The notes: generated by a model not told the origin, from the sequence alone. 7,751 nucleotides of DNA from Candidatus Heimdallarchaeota archaeon (GCA_030628305.1 DAOVRE010000070.1:1-7751), one strand, 5' to 3'. Positions 1 to 6,394 are shown, counted from the stretch's first letter. Numbers and translations are program-made.

Positions 1-1161
1 AGGACTAGAGTATTCCTTGATGAGTAATCCATCTCCAACTTTTATTTTAACATCATCTTCAGGGAAGAAGAAGTATTGCCCACGTTTTCTAAGAGCTAGT
101 ATTTGGAAGAAGTCATCCATATATTCTGCTTCTTTTACAGTTTTACCTACATATTCTGAATCTTTTGCTACGTGGATGTAATCTACTGATTCTGAAGAAT
201 CATCTACAACTTCTTCGAGTAAAGTGTAAGGTTTATGTCTTGCTGTTACACCAAATGCAATTTTGATTGCTGCATCTGCTATCTCTTCAAAACTATCTGC
301 CATTCTAAGATAAGCCATCAAGGTCTTTTGACTCATCAAATCTTGTTTGAATAGCCTTAGTACTTCCTCGATTAATTCAAACTGCAATTTATCGATTTTG
401 TCTTCATTTACTCTTATGAGATTCTGAACATCGGGTAAATCCTCAAGAGCATAAAGATAAGCAAAATCAACTATTAATTCAGCTGTTTCCTTCATTGTAA
501 CAAGAAGATCTTGGTGATATTTCAGCTTGGAATCAGGTTTAACATCACCTTGTTCTATGATATGTGATCTTGCCTCTTCGACAGTTTTAATTTCTCCTTT
601 TGCTAAAGCTATAAACTCGTTTACACTATATAATGGACCTCTGAAAATCAATAAATCCCCACATTCCATTACTGCGTCATATTTTGTTATTACGCCTATT
701 TCAGGACGAATGATTCCAATTACGTCTATTCCAATCAAATCATGCAAATCTGCTGAAACTTCCGATTTTCCACATAGAATTGACGATGAGTCAATTTCTA
801 TTAAATCCACTAATTGATCCATATGTTGTTGGACAAGTTTAATCTCATCCTCAATTTGATAATCCATGAAAACTAAAGAAGCCATATCCGCAGCTGAATC
901 TGAGATGATATTATTTGCTTCCCCTATAATATAGTATATCCTCAGCTGTTCTGCTTGATTCAAGCTCTTGATTGAAACTGAAAGTCTGTCTAGAAGTTTT
1001 TTATAGAGAGAATCTATTTTTTCTTCTATCACTAAAACTTGTTCTGCTACTAATTTATCTGAATATAGTAAAGATGCAAAAGCAAGGTCAACGCATATCT
1101 CAGAGAGCGTTTTCATTTCTATTAGAATATCTTTCACACTAGTTGGTTCTTTCTCTTTCAT
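1..1161 (-). CDS. Tandem PhoU/TrkA-C domain protein (3' end beyond window)
   Basis: I translated this frame by hand: 387 codons from the ATG at 1161 to the window edge, with no stop, so the C-terminus is missing. The order is PhoU-like helical bundle (about residues 7-118), TrkA-C/RCK-C domain (127-190), second PhoU-like bundle (212-310), second TrkA-C domain (325-387, nearly complete). The helices carry the usual PhoU patterns, such as KDILIEMKTLSEI and VIEEKIDSLYKKL. Archaeal proteins of this tandem architecture belong to the family described as containing PhoU and TrkA_C domains. TrkA-C domains bind small ligands and regulate ion transport, so a cytoplasmic regulatory partner of a cation or phosphate transporter is the likely role. 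No transporter is visible here; it could lie beyond position 1. The ATG is the only in-frame start, since an in-frame TGA lies about eight codons upstream. No ribosome site is seen, but a TATA-like CTAAAAG sits about 28 bases upstream, so the transcript is probably leaderless. Confidence 0.88.
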   Translation of the reverse strand, partial: MKEKEPTSVKDILIEMKTLSEICVDLAFASLLYSDKLVAEQVLVIEEKIDSLYKKLLDRLSVSIKSLNQAEQLRIYYIIGEANNIISDSAADMASLVFMDYQIEDEIKLVQQHMDQLVDLIEIDSSSILCGKSEVSADLHDLIGIDVIGIIRPEIGVITKYDAVMECGDLLIFRGPLYSVNEFIALAKGEIKTVEEARSHIIEQGDVKPDSKLKYHQDLLVTMKETAELIVDFAYLYALEDLPDVQNLIRVNEDKIDKLQFELIEEVLRLFKQDLMSQKTLMAYLRMADSFEEIADAAIKIAFGVTARHKPYTLLEEVVDDSSESVDYIHVAKDSEYVGKTVKEAEYMDDFFQILALRKRGQYFFFPEDDVKIKVGDGLLIKEYSSP

Positions 1162-1185
1162 CGATGATCGAACACTCTTTCAATA

Positions 1186-1192
1186 GCTTTTA
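1186..1192 (-). promoter_or_regulatory. TATA-like element of the PhoU/TrkA-C gene
   Basis: On the minus strand this reads CTAAAAG, with its centre about 28 bases before the ATG at 1161. That is the spacing expected of an archaeal TATA box driving a leaderless mRNA, and it agrees with the lack of a ribosome site in front of this gene. The match is short and AT-rich, so it is only suggestive. Confidence 0.3.
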
Positions 1193-1268
1193 GGATTAGA
1201 ACATTATCAACTTTTCGCTTTTTAGCCAAAACTGAAATATTATTAATAACTGAATTCTTCAAGGGTGT

Positions 1269-1382
1269 ATGGCTGGAGAAAACAGTTTTGTACCAGAAAA
1301 TCAGCAGGTACAAGATAAGAAGAAGTTTCCCAGATTAAATTTTTCTAGAAATGAGATTCTCATTCTATTCAGTTTCTTCTGA
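1269..1382 (+). CDS. Possible small ORF, 37 codons, perhaps a frameshifted membrane peptide
   Basis: This short frame lies in the 389-base gap between the PhoU/TrkA-C gene and the next cluster. It begins ATG GCT at 1269 and ends at TGA 1380-1382. The predicted peptide has a hydrophilic N-terminal half with a KKK cluster and ends in a hydrophobic run, NEILILFSFF. A TATA-like AT tract is centred about 27 bases upstream, as for leaderless genes elsewhere in this window. If one base is missing near 1380, the -1 frame continues as LMFLFKKNQEKERALVMDKD to a TAA at 1439-1441. That would give a peptide of about 57 residues with a complete membrane segment followed by lysines. It could therefore be a real short gene, a decayed one, a sequencing error, or chance. 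I do not recognise a family. Confidence 0.28.
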   Translation: MAGENSFVPENQQVQDKKKFPRLNFSRNEILILFSFF

Positions 1383-1505
1383 TGTTCTTATTCAAAAAAA
1401 ACCAAGAAAAAGAGAGAGCTTTGGTAATGGATAAAGATTAAATATGCCTAAATACTGTTTTTTCAATGAATAAATGGTCACTTTCTGGCCACTTCTTGCC
1501 AGCAG

Positions 1506-1513
1506 CTTAAAAT
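1506..1513 (+). promoter_or_regulatory. TATA-like element of the three-gene cluster
   Basis: CTTAAAAT lies in otherwise mixed sequence. Transcription would start about 27 bases downstream, near 1536, leaving a leader of roughly 26 bases that contains the GAGGTG ribosome site at 1548-1553. This arrangement fits a promoter for the genes at 1563-2704. Confidence 0.4.
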
Positions 1514-1562
1514 CTTGTGACCGGACAAAGTAATCTTAGTTAATAATGAGGTGTCGAAAAAA

Positions 1563-1901
1563 ATGAACTTTGATATAGAAATCGATAAGAAAGATAAAAA
1601 GAAGAAGAAAATTAAAACTGATGGAGACGATCCAGAAGAAATAAGAGAGATACTGCAAGTTGTATCAACTGAGGTTCCTGCTCTAGTGAAGAATATATTC
1701 ACAGCTTTATATGACCCAGATATCGCAGAAAACTTTGGAAAGGGAGTTGGTGCTCTTTACAAACAGTTGAAGGAACAAGGCTTACCTGAAGATATGATTA
1801 AAGAAATCGTTATGAATTTCTCAGAATCATTTAATATTGTAGGAAAAGCCTTAGATTCAGATATGATCAAACAAGCTGTTGCCAAAGATAGAGAAGACTA
1901 A
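1563..1901 (+). CDS. Lysine-rich small helical protein, unknown function
   Basis: This 112-residue protein is not a family I can name. It starts with a hydrophilic stretch containing a lysine cluster (residues 9-18), then an acidic turn (DGDDPEE, 20-26), then a helical domain (about 25-108) with a GKGVGALYKQLKEQGLPEDM segment typical of small all-helical archaeal proteins. It has no signal peptide or membrane segment, so it is probably cytoplasmic. I place the start at ATG 1563 because GAGGTG at 1548-1553 forms a ribosome site nine bases upstream. An in-frame GTG at 1551 lies inside that site and would add four residues. The next gene begins 11 bases after the stop codon, so co-transcription with the membrane protein is likely. 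A role as the soluble partner of that very basic membrane protein is inference. Confidence 0.75.
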   Translation: MNFDIEIDKKDKKKKKIKTDGDDPEEIREILQVVSTEVPALVKNIFTALYDPDIAENFGKGVGALYKQLKEQGLPEDMIKEIVMNFSESFNIVGKALDSDMIKQAVAKDRED

Positions 1902-1912
1902 GTGGTGGAAAA

Positions 1913-2188
1913 ATGGCAACTAAAGGATGGGCGATTTTTATGTCGTCTTTGTACATTCTTTACATGGTTACTATTCTTCCTTGGTATTTCGTCTTTATAT
2001 TTTCTACCAATGCAACAAAACGAGAGATAAATAAAAGAAAAGTGAATAAAGAATTAAAGAACTGTGGTGTTCCTAGAGATATTCGGAGAGTAGCTAGAAG
2101 ATCTTACAAAAATTCTGTAAAAATACTTAGCATTCGAAGAGGCATGAAGCTGTTTCGATTATCACGAGGAAGAAAAAATCCTACTTAA
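1913..2188 (+). CDS. Single-pass membrane protein with strongly basic tail
   Basis: The protein has 91 residues and I recognise no family. Residues 6-30 form one hydrophobic membrane helix rich in aromatic residues. The remainder, from residue 34, is soluble and very basic: 21 Lys/Arg against three acidic residues. By the positive-inside rule the tail should be cytoplasmic, where it could lie on acidic lipid, bind nucleic acid, or dock an acidic partner. A ribosome site GTGGTGG (1902-1908) stands four bases before the ATG, in the 11-base gap after the preceding gene. This tight spacing suggests translation from one message with its neighbours. The basic tail could also suggest a ribosome- or DNA-tethering role, but no motif proves it. 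Confidence 0.75.
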   Translation: MATKGWAIFMSSLYILYMVTILPWYFVFIFSTNATKREINKRKVNKELKNCGVPRDIRRVARRSYKNSVKILSIRRGMKLFRLSRGRKNPT

Positions 2189-2236
2189 ATAGAAAAAGAA
2201 GAAGTTACAATAGCTATCCCAAACTAGGTGAAACAA

Positions 2237-2704
2237 TTGTCGACTGAAGATAAATATTTAGAAAATAGAATGGCAGAATTGGAGGAAAAGATCAATTATG
2301 TTATTCTTCAGATTAATAATCTTCAGCATAAGGTTTCAGATAGCAATCCTGAACTTAAACAGATGATGGGTCTTCTAAAAATACTTACTACTTCTTTACA
2401 AGTCACAAAAGCTCCCTTTGCTGTGTTATCACAAGCATTGAGCATGAAAGAGCAATTAGTGGAAAGATTTCCTCACTTGAAATATGATGATATTTCAAAA
2501 TCTATCTTAGCTTCATTAGAAAGGAAAGAAAGATTGAATATTTCTCAATTAACAGAACAGGTCCGCAAAGAAAGAGGGTCAGCTTCTAGGAGAATTGTGA
2601 GAGAAAGAGTTGACAAGATGATTGAGGATGGAATAATTCAAGAAATTGATTCGGGGTATGGGAGACAAATAGAAATTATCCCACTAGAAGAAGATGAAGA
2701 ATAA
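2237..2704 (+). CDS. Coiled-coil and winged-helix DNA-binding-like protein
   Basis: This protein has about 155 residues. The N-terminal part (roughly residues 5-36) has coiled-coil character, with regularly spaced Leu/Ile and many Glu/Lys. A helical middle (about 40-78) follows. The C-terminal 70 residues look like a winged helix: helix ISKSILASLE, helix ISQLTEQVRKE, a recognition-type helix SRRIVRERVDKMIEDG, and a short beta wing ending IEII before an acidic tail. This suggests a dimeric or oligomeric transcription factor, but the target is unknown. I choose the TTG at 2237 because AGGTGA (2226-2231) is a ribosome site five bases upstream. An in-frame GTG at 2228 lies inside that site and would add three residues. 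It follows the membrane protein by about 48 bases on the same strand and probably belongs to the same transcription unit. Confidence 0.75.
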   Translation: MSTEDKYLENRMAELEEKINYVILQINNLQHKVSDSNPELKQMMGLLKILTTSLQVTKAPFAVLSQALSMKEQLVERFPHLKYDDISKSILASLERKERLNISQLTEQVRKERGSASRRIVRERVDKMIEDGIIQEIDSGYGRQIEIIPLEEDEE

Positions 2705-2710
2705 TTTTAG

Positions 2711-2719
2711 AAAAAAAAA
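2711..2719 (-). terminator. Oligo-T tract ending the minus-strand surface-protein transcript
   Basis: Nine consecutive A on the plus strand give nine T on the minus strand, 11 bases beyond the stop codon of the gene ending at 2730. Archaeal RNA polymerase terminates at T runs without needing a hairpin, so this is a likely terminator. It lies in the short gap between two convergent genes. Confidence 0.55.
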
Positions 2720-2729
2720 GAAGAGATGA

Positions 2730-3719
2730 TTATTTCTTTTTGGATTGTTTTGATAACAATAAAGCTACTGCTGCAACTAATGGTAGAGTAATGAAAGTTA
2801 CCCAAGATATAGGAACCGAATCTGCTTCACCAGAATCATCTGTTCCTAAAGAAGGATCGTAATGCAATTCATCAAACTGTTCAAAGCTTAGAAATAATTG
2901 CATGGAACCATCACCTGTGGCAGAAATAGATGCATTAACAGAACCATAACTAAGTTGCTCTTCTTTCATTATTTCAGATTGGTTTGCATACCCAAAGAAA
3001 GCTCCATTCTCATCATTTTCTATACTAAATCTTTGCTTTATTTGATCAGTTGCTGGAGTGACTTTTTCTTCTTCATTGGTTGTATTTATTGTAGTATCTA
3101 CAGTTTGATTTTTTTGGTTTTTAATTTCATATCCTTCACCAGGAGTTATATCAAATCTTAGAGCTAAAAGTGTGTCATTATTAGCCCATTCCCAACCACT
3201 AATGAACAAATCAAACTTAAATTCTGCTCCACCAAGAATTTCATATCCGTCAATAATTTGATCCTCAAGATAAAGATGCATTGCTATGTTTACTTTCAAA
3301 TCAGGGCTAATCATCCCTACAATTTCATCTGATGTGAAGTTAAAGTGTATTGCTTGGATTGCTCCATCAACTTCGTCAGTAACGAAACCACTGAATAACC
3401 ATTGTATACTAGTCAATGATACCATAGGTGTTCCTTCGATTGTTTCATTGTATTGAAACGCACCATCTTCATTCAAATCTTCGTATTCTAGAAGCTGTTT
3501 AAACATAACATTATATTCCAATCCTGATTCTGTTTTGAAGTGTAATGTTGGAACATTTCCAGGTGCATTTACACTTACAGTGATATTTGCAGTTGTAATT
3601 GTTGCTATTCCATTTGTATATTCATACTCAATGCCAATGTCTGGTGCTGCATTAACGCCCATACTAATTAACATAAGAGTTATAATACTTAATCCGATAA
3701 TTGCGGTTTTTCTATTCAA
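2730..3719 (-). CDS. Secreted C-terminally anchored surface protein with EF-hand-like loop
   Basis: The protein has 329 residues. An N-terminal signal peptide (about 1-25) has MNRK, then a hydrophobic core, then an Ala-rich cleavage region. A C-terminal membrane helix (about 301-322) is followed by a positively charged end, SKQSKKK, so the body should face outside with the tail inside. The ectodomain is beta-rich, with eight N-x-S/T sequons. It contains one canonical calcium-binding loop at residues 81-92 (Asp81, Asn83, Asp85, Gly86, Phe88, Glu92). An acidic linker (about 287-300) precedes the anchor. I do not recognise a named family. The start codon is TTG at 3719, well supported by a GGTGA ribosome site (3726-3730 on the minus strand) six bases upstream. 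The gene is divergent from the regulator at 3846, and their shared spacer carries repeated ACTTTAGAA motifs, so joint regulation is plausible. Confidence 0.85.
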   Translation of the reverse strand: MNRKTAIIGLSIITLMLISMGVNAAPDIGIEYEYTNGIATITTANITVSVNAPGNVPTLHFKTESGLEYNVMFKQLLEYEDLNEDGAFQYNETIEGTPMVSLTSIQWLFSGFVTDEVDGAIQAIHFNFTSDEIVGMISPDLKVNIAMHLYLEDQIIDGYEILGGAEFKFDLFISGWEWANNDTLLALRFDITPGEGYEIKNQKNQTVDTTINTTNEEEKVTPATDQIKQRFSIENDENGAFFGYANQSEIMKEEQLSYGSVNASISATGDGSMQLFLSFEQFDELHYDPSLGTDDSGEADSVPISWVTFITLPLVAAVALLLSKQSKKK

Positions 3720-3762
3720 ATTTTTTCACCAATATACAACAATATTCTGTTTTTTAATAGCT

Positions 3763-3774
3763 GTTTATTTACTT
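3763..3774 (-). promoter_or_regulatory. TATA-like element of the surface-protein gene
   Basis: On the minus strand this reads AAGTAAATAAAC. Transcription would begin near 3742, giving a leader of roughly 20 bases that includes the GGTGA ribosome site. A second AT tract near 3748-3757 is too close to the start, because transcription from it would cut off the ribosome site. Confidence 0.3.
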
Positions 3775-3787
3775 CTATGAATTTATT

Positions 3788-3818
3788 ACTTTAATTTTCT
3801 AAAGTATTGTTCTAAAGT
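3788..3818. promoter_or_regulatory. Putative operator: two ACTTTAGAA copies upstream of the membrane regulator
   Basis: TTCTAAAGT occurs twice, at 3797-3805 and 3810-3818, 13 bases apart. The first copy also forms an inverted repeat with ACTTTA at 3788-3793 (ACTTTA, six bases, TAAAGT). The cluster directly abuts the TATA tract of the regulator gene, a typical place for an archaeal repressor or activator site. The minus-strand form ACTTTAGAAAATTAAA recurs with one mismatch at 4687-4702. Confidence 0.45.
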
Positions 3819-3819
3819 T

Positions 3820-3830
3820 AAAAATATATA
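3820..3830 (+). promoter_or_regulatory. TATA box of the membrane regulator gene
   Basis: The tract AAAAATATATA is a strong archaeal-type TATA box. Its centre lies about 21 bases before ATG 3846 and about 30 before ATG 3855, so expected initiation falls close to the start codons. This leaves little or no leader and favours the second ATG. Confidence 0.5.
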
Positions 3831-3845
3831 TTAGAGGCAGCTTGT

Positions 3846-4673
3846 ATGTTTCTAATGAGTTCTACTGATATGGATACTGGAAGTAATAAATATTTGAAGA
3901 TACTTTCAAACCCAATCAGGCAAAAAATACTGAAACTAGTATCAGAACAAGGTTCTATTTCGTTTACACATATAAAAGAAGAATTGAGTTTAACTGATGG
4001 TAGCTTGTTTTATCATCTGAAAAGCCTCAACGAACTTCTAGAAAAAGACAGTCAAAATTTCTATAAATTGAGTGATCAAGGTAAAATAGTTATTGATCAA
4101 TTAATTCATAAAGTTGCAGTTCCGGAAATTGTTGAAGAAAAGAAAGGGTGGTTCATCGACAAGATCACTTTTCCTGATTTATTCTATTTCTTCTTTGGTG
4201 ATCCATTAAGAAGCCTGATAGAATTAAATGCTCTTCTCCTAATAACAGCATGGTTATTTGGTGTATCTAACAGCTATTTTAGTTCAGTAGAATCCATTCT
4301 TTCAGGTGGAGCAATAATAAATGGGATAGTCTCATTTGTTCACTGGTATCTCTACTTATTCATCATTTTCATTTCACTCAAAATAATGAAAGTAGAGTAC
4401 AAATTCAAAGAACTGTGGATAGGTGTATTCGTTGGTATAATCCCATACTTTGCATATTTGATTCCCACAGGCATTTTACATTACACTAATACTCCTACAG
4501 ATAACTGGATTGGCATAATCCTAAGTATTGTATTTATCATCTGCAAGATTTACTCAACACTGTTTGTAATTCAAGGAATCAACATGTCTACAAAAAGCAA
4601 AAAATATCAATCTGTAATATTAGCCCTCATTCTGATATTAATAGATTACATCTATCTAATGATGACTTTATAG
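3846..4673 (+). CDS. ArsR-like winged-helix regulator fused to a five-helix membrane domain
   Basis: The protein has 275 residues. Residues 14-88 form an ArsR-type winged helix: LSNPIRQKILKLVSEQ, then the recognition helix LTDGSLFYHLKSL, then a wing ending NFYKLSDQGK. After a linker come about five membrane helices (roughly 122-140, 155-178, 189-208, 221-243, 255-274), resembling small polytopic Yip1-like domains, though that resemblance is weak. Such fusions are thought to act as one-component membrane-bound regulators in which the membrane part senses an envelope signal. No metal-binding cysteine cluster is seen in the winged helix, so it is probably not a metal sensor. The start could be ATG 3846, with GAGG at 3834-3837, or ATG 3855, which fits the TATA position better. 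Two ACTTTAGAA sites sit directly upstream, suggesting autoregulation, and another precedes the gene downstream. Confidence 0.82.
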   Translation: MFLMSSTDMDTGSNKYLKILSNPIRQKILKLVSEQGSISFTHIKEELSLTDGSLFYHLKSLNELLEKDSQNFYKLSDQGKIVIDQLIHKVAVPEIVEEKKGWFIDKITFPDLFYFFFGDPLRSLIELNALLLITAWLFGVSNSYFSSVESILSGGAIINGIVSFVHWYLYLFIIFISLKIMKVEYKFKELWIGVFVGIIPYFAYLIPTGILHYTNTPTDNWIGIILSIVFIICKIYSTLFVIQGINMSTKSKKYQSVILALILILIDYIYLMMTL

Positions 4674-4686
4674 CACTTCAGAATGA

Positions 4687-4702
4687 ACTTTAGAAAGTTA
4701 AA
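4687..4702 (+). promoter_or_regulatory. Third copy of the ACTTTAGAA putative operator
   Basis: ACTTTAGAAAGTTAAA matches the minus-strand sequence at 3790-3805 in 15 of 16 positions. It also contains the inverted repeat AACTTT-AG-AAAGTT (4686-4699). It overlaps the AT tract GTTAAATAA, which could serve as the TATA box of the DUF4382-like gene. A factor bound here would then compete with the basal machinery. Confidence 0.4.
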
Positions 4703-4758
4703 TAAGAAGAATAAAAACAGCCCAAGAACAATATAAAACATAAGAGGTCGTAAATTCG

Positions 4759-5436
4759 ATGCACAAAAGGAATCAACTTACCATAATCCTATCAACAATT
4801 ATTATTTCAAGTGCAATAATAGCAGGTTTAATCACAATTAAAGATTCAGACACTATAATATCAGATTTTCAGAATTTCGTAGATAATCCATTTACTTGGG
4901 AACCTCCAACTATACCAGATCAAGGGAATCTTCATTTATATATCACAAGCGACATGTATGAGAATGAATCAGCTGTTTTACCACTAGATGGGATAAAACT
5001 TGTTCCTCCTTCGTATGAAATTTATCATATATATCTAATAATTGATAAAATATTGATTAAGCAAAAAGGCACTGATACTTTGATTGATTTAGTAGATGAG
5101 CCCATAACAATTGATTTGAAAGCTCTAAACAATTCTATTGATTTATTCGATGCCTTTGTTATACCTGAGGGTCAATACTCAGCTTTACATTTCTATTATG
5201 AAAAAAATATCATTGCAGATACAAATATAGGAAACAAAACCTTTAGTGCCGTAGGTAGTGATTTCTTCACTATACCTTTCTTCCCTAATAAAAATAACAA
5301 TACACCAACAGATTTACAAATCAATAAAAATGAAGAAACAGAACTTCTTTTGACTTTGCAAATGCAAATTACATGGCAACAACAAATTATGTTTCCACAT
5401 TTCTTTGGTTACCTTGATTTCACGATTCCAGTCTAA
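4759..5436 (+). CDS. Membrane-anchored DUF4382-like extracellular protein
   Basis: The protein has 225 residues. An N-terminal hydrophobic segment (about 7-27) acts as a signal anchor or signal peptide. From residue 57 the pattern resembles DUF4382 domains: GNLHLYITSD, a beta strand (EIYHIYLIIDKILIK), then a DLVDEPITIDLKALNN segment and IPEGQYSALHFYY, which match the usual DL-x-L and P-x-G-Y-x-x-L positions. These domains have an Ig/transthyretin-like fold and occur in secreted bacterial and archaeal proteins of unknown ligand. The C-terminal half has a strand-rich end (TELLLTLQMQI), again as in that family. It lies 85 bases after the regulator, with GAGGT at 4744-4748 as ribosome site. Its location beside the membrane regulator and the ACTTTAGAA copy upstream suggest it is a target gene. 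The family call is from pattern only. Confidence 0.75.
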   Translation: MHKRNQLTIILSTIIISSAIIAGLITIKDSDTIISDFQNFVDNPFTWEPPTIPDQGNLHLYITSDMYENESAVLPLDGIKLVPPSYEIYHIYLIIDKILIKQKGTDTLIDLVDEPITIDLKALNNSIDLFDAFVIPEGQYSALHFYYEKNIIADTNIGNKTFSAVGSDFFTIPFFPNKNNNTPTDLQINKNEETELLLTLQMQITWQQQIMFPHFFGYLDFTIPV

Positions 5437-5442
5437 TGGAGA

Positions 5443-5457
5443 AATGTTACCAACATT
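5443..5457 (+). terminator. Small hairpin between convergent genes
   Basis: AATGTT and AACATT form a perfect six-base stem with an ACC loop, followed by a pyrimidine-rich stretch. It sits in the 10-base gap between the convergent genes and overlaps the last codons of the dipeptidase gene. It could help end the plus-strand transcript, but the stem is weak and archaeal termination mainly uses T runs. Confidence 0.25.
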
Positions 5458-6373
5458 CTTTCATTACTCTTAGGAAATTTCTATGGGTTATTTTTTCCAA
5501 TTCTTGTTTATTGTAACCATTCTCTTCTAGATGTGTTATAAATTCTGGATAGTAACTAACATCCTTCACAACTTCTGGTACTGAAGCACCATCATAATCA
5601 GATCCTAAGCTTACATTGTTAATACCTACAAGTTCAACTATTTTATCAATATGATTTTTTATTGTATCCAAATCAATATCCTTGTTTTTTAGTTTGGTTG
5701 ATAAAAAGAGGTCGCAAAAGTTGATTCCTATTGTTCCATTTGCCTCTCCTATTGCTAAAATCTGGTCATCTTTTAAGTTACGTTCATGATTACTTACTGA
5801 AAAAGAATTACTATGTGAAGCTATGAATGGTTTCTTAGCAACTTCAACCACATCCCAAAAGGATCTCTCATTAAGATGACTTACATCAACTATGATACCT
5901 AACCTTTCCATCTCTATAACCAATTCTTTACCCAGATAAGTAAGACCTCGTTCTTTCTCCCCAGTAGCAACTCCTGTGGCAAATTTGTTTAAATTAGACC
6001 AGCTTAATCCCATACTTCTTAAGCCTAGTCGATGATATAATCTCAATTTATAGAGATCTTCATCAATTCCCCCAGAGCCTTCAAAATGTAAAATAGCTCC
6101 CACTTTTTCTTCATTTTTACATCTAGCTATGTCTTCAACTTTTTTTATGTGCAGAAGAGAATTAATAGGGTTTTCTACTAAACTAAACCATGCATCTACA
6201 CCTCTTGCAATATCGTAATCACTCCATGCAGGAAATATCGCAAAAAAAGCTGCTATTACTCCTCCTTTTCTAAGTCTAGGAAGGTCAACATGACCATGAG
6301 GTGATTCAATATGAAATTCCCGTTGTTGTCTGAACAAGGCATATAATACATCAGTATGTCCGTCGATTATCAT
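5447..6373 (-). CDS. Membrane dipeptidase family M19 metallopeptidase
   Basis: This 308-residue protein is a zinc-dependent peptidase of the renal (membrane) dipeptidase family, which hydrolyses dipeptides. The metal site is intact: DGHTD (His6, Asp8), HFEGS (Glu98), DVSHLN (His166), ASHSN (His187) and GSDYDG (Asp259), with Arg198 in NHERN. The 21-residue gap between the two histidines and the 11 to the arginine are the same as in renal dipeptidase. It ends with the usual NFLRV helix. Length is slightly short for the family. No signal peptide is seen, so it is cytoplasmic, probably in peptide recycling; D-amino-acid or other amide substrates are possible. I choose ATG 6373. A TTG at 6382 would add three residues, but a TATA element centred 27 bases before the ATG predicts a leaderless mRNA that begins at the ATG itself. 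Confidence 0.93.
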   Translation of the reverse strand: MIIDGHTDVLYALFRQQREFHIESPHGHVDLPRLRKGGVIAAFFAIFPAWSDYDIARGVDAWFSLVENPINSLLHIKKVEDIARCKNEEKVGAILHFEGSGGIDEDLYKLRLYHRLGLRSMGLSWSNLNKFATGVATGEKERGLTYLGKELVIEMERLGIIVDVSHLNERSFWDVVEVAKKPFIASHSNSFSVSNHERNLKDDQILAIGEANGTIGINFCDLFLSTKLKNKDIDLDTIKNHIDKIVELVGINNVSLGSDYDGASVPEVVKDVSYYPEFITHLEENGYNKQELEKITHRNFLRVMKECW

Positions 6374-6394
6374 CAATGACAAATAGAAAAGATT

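Larger units (their letters stand above)
1162..1562. other. Intergenic stretch between divergent genes
   Basis: No full-size gene is seen here on either strand. The region holds the presumed promoter of the minus-strand PhoU/TrkA-C gene near 1186-1192, the possible small ORF at 1269-1382, and the presumed promoter of the three-gene cluster at 1506-1513. A purine-rich A tract lies near 1394-1415. I see no tRNA, CRISPR or strong stem-loop. Confidence 0.6.

Noticed and set aside
527..817. Plus-strand open frame of 96 codons
   Set aside because: It lies wholly inside the PhoU/TrkA-C gene on the other strand, whose protein has clear domains; the plus-strand product has no recognisable pattern.
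1475..1521. Inverted repeat GGTCAC (1475-1480) and GTGACC (1516-1521)
   Set aside because: Only six bases match, the spacing is 35 bases, and flanking bases do not extend the pairing; it could be chance.
1478..1702. Minus-strand open frame opposite the lysine-rich protein gene
   Set aside because: Its Phe/Leu/Ser-rich product is the expected complement of a Lys/Glu-rich gene; no ribosome site or TATA element fits.
1563..2188. Toxin-antitoxin pair made by the first two small genes
   Set aside because: Neither protein shows a known toxin or antitoxin fold, and a third gene seems to belong to the same unit.
2898..3161. Plus-strand open frame inside the surface-protein gene
   Set aside because: It is antisense to a gene with signal peptide, anchor and ribosome site, and has no supporting start signal.
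3731..3746. Repeated AATAT units in the divergent spacer
   Set aside because: Low-complexity AT sequence; the units are too short to be called an operator.
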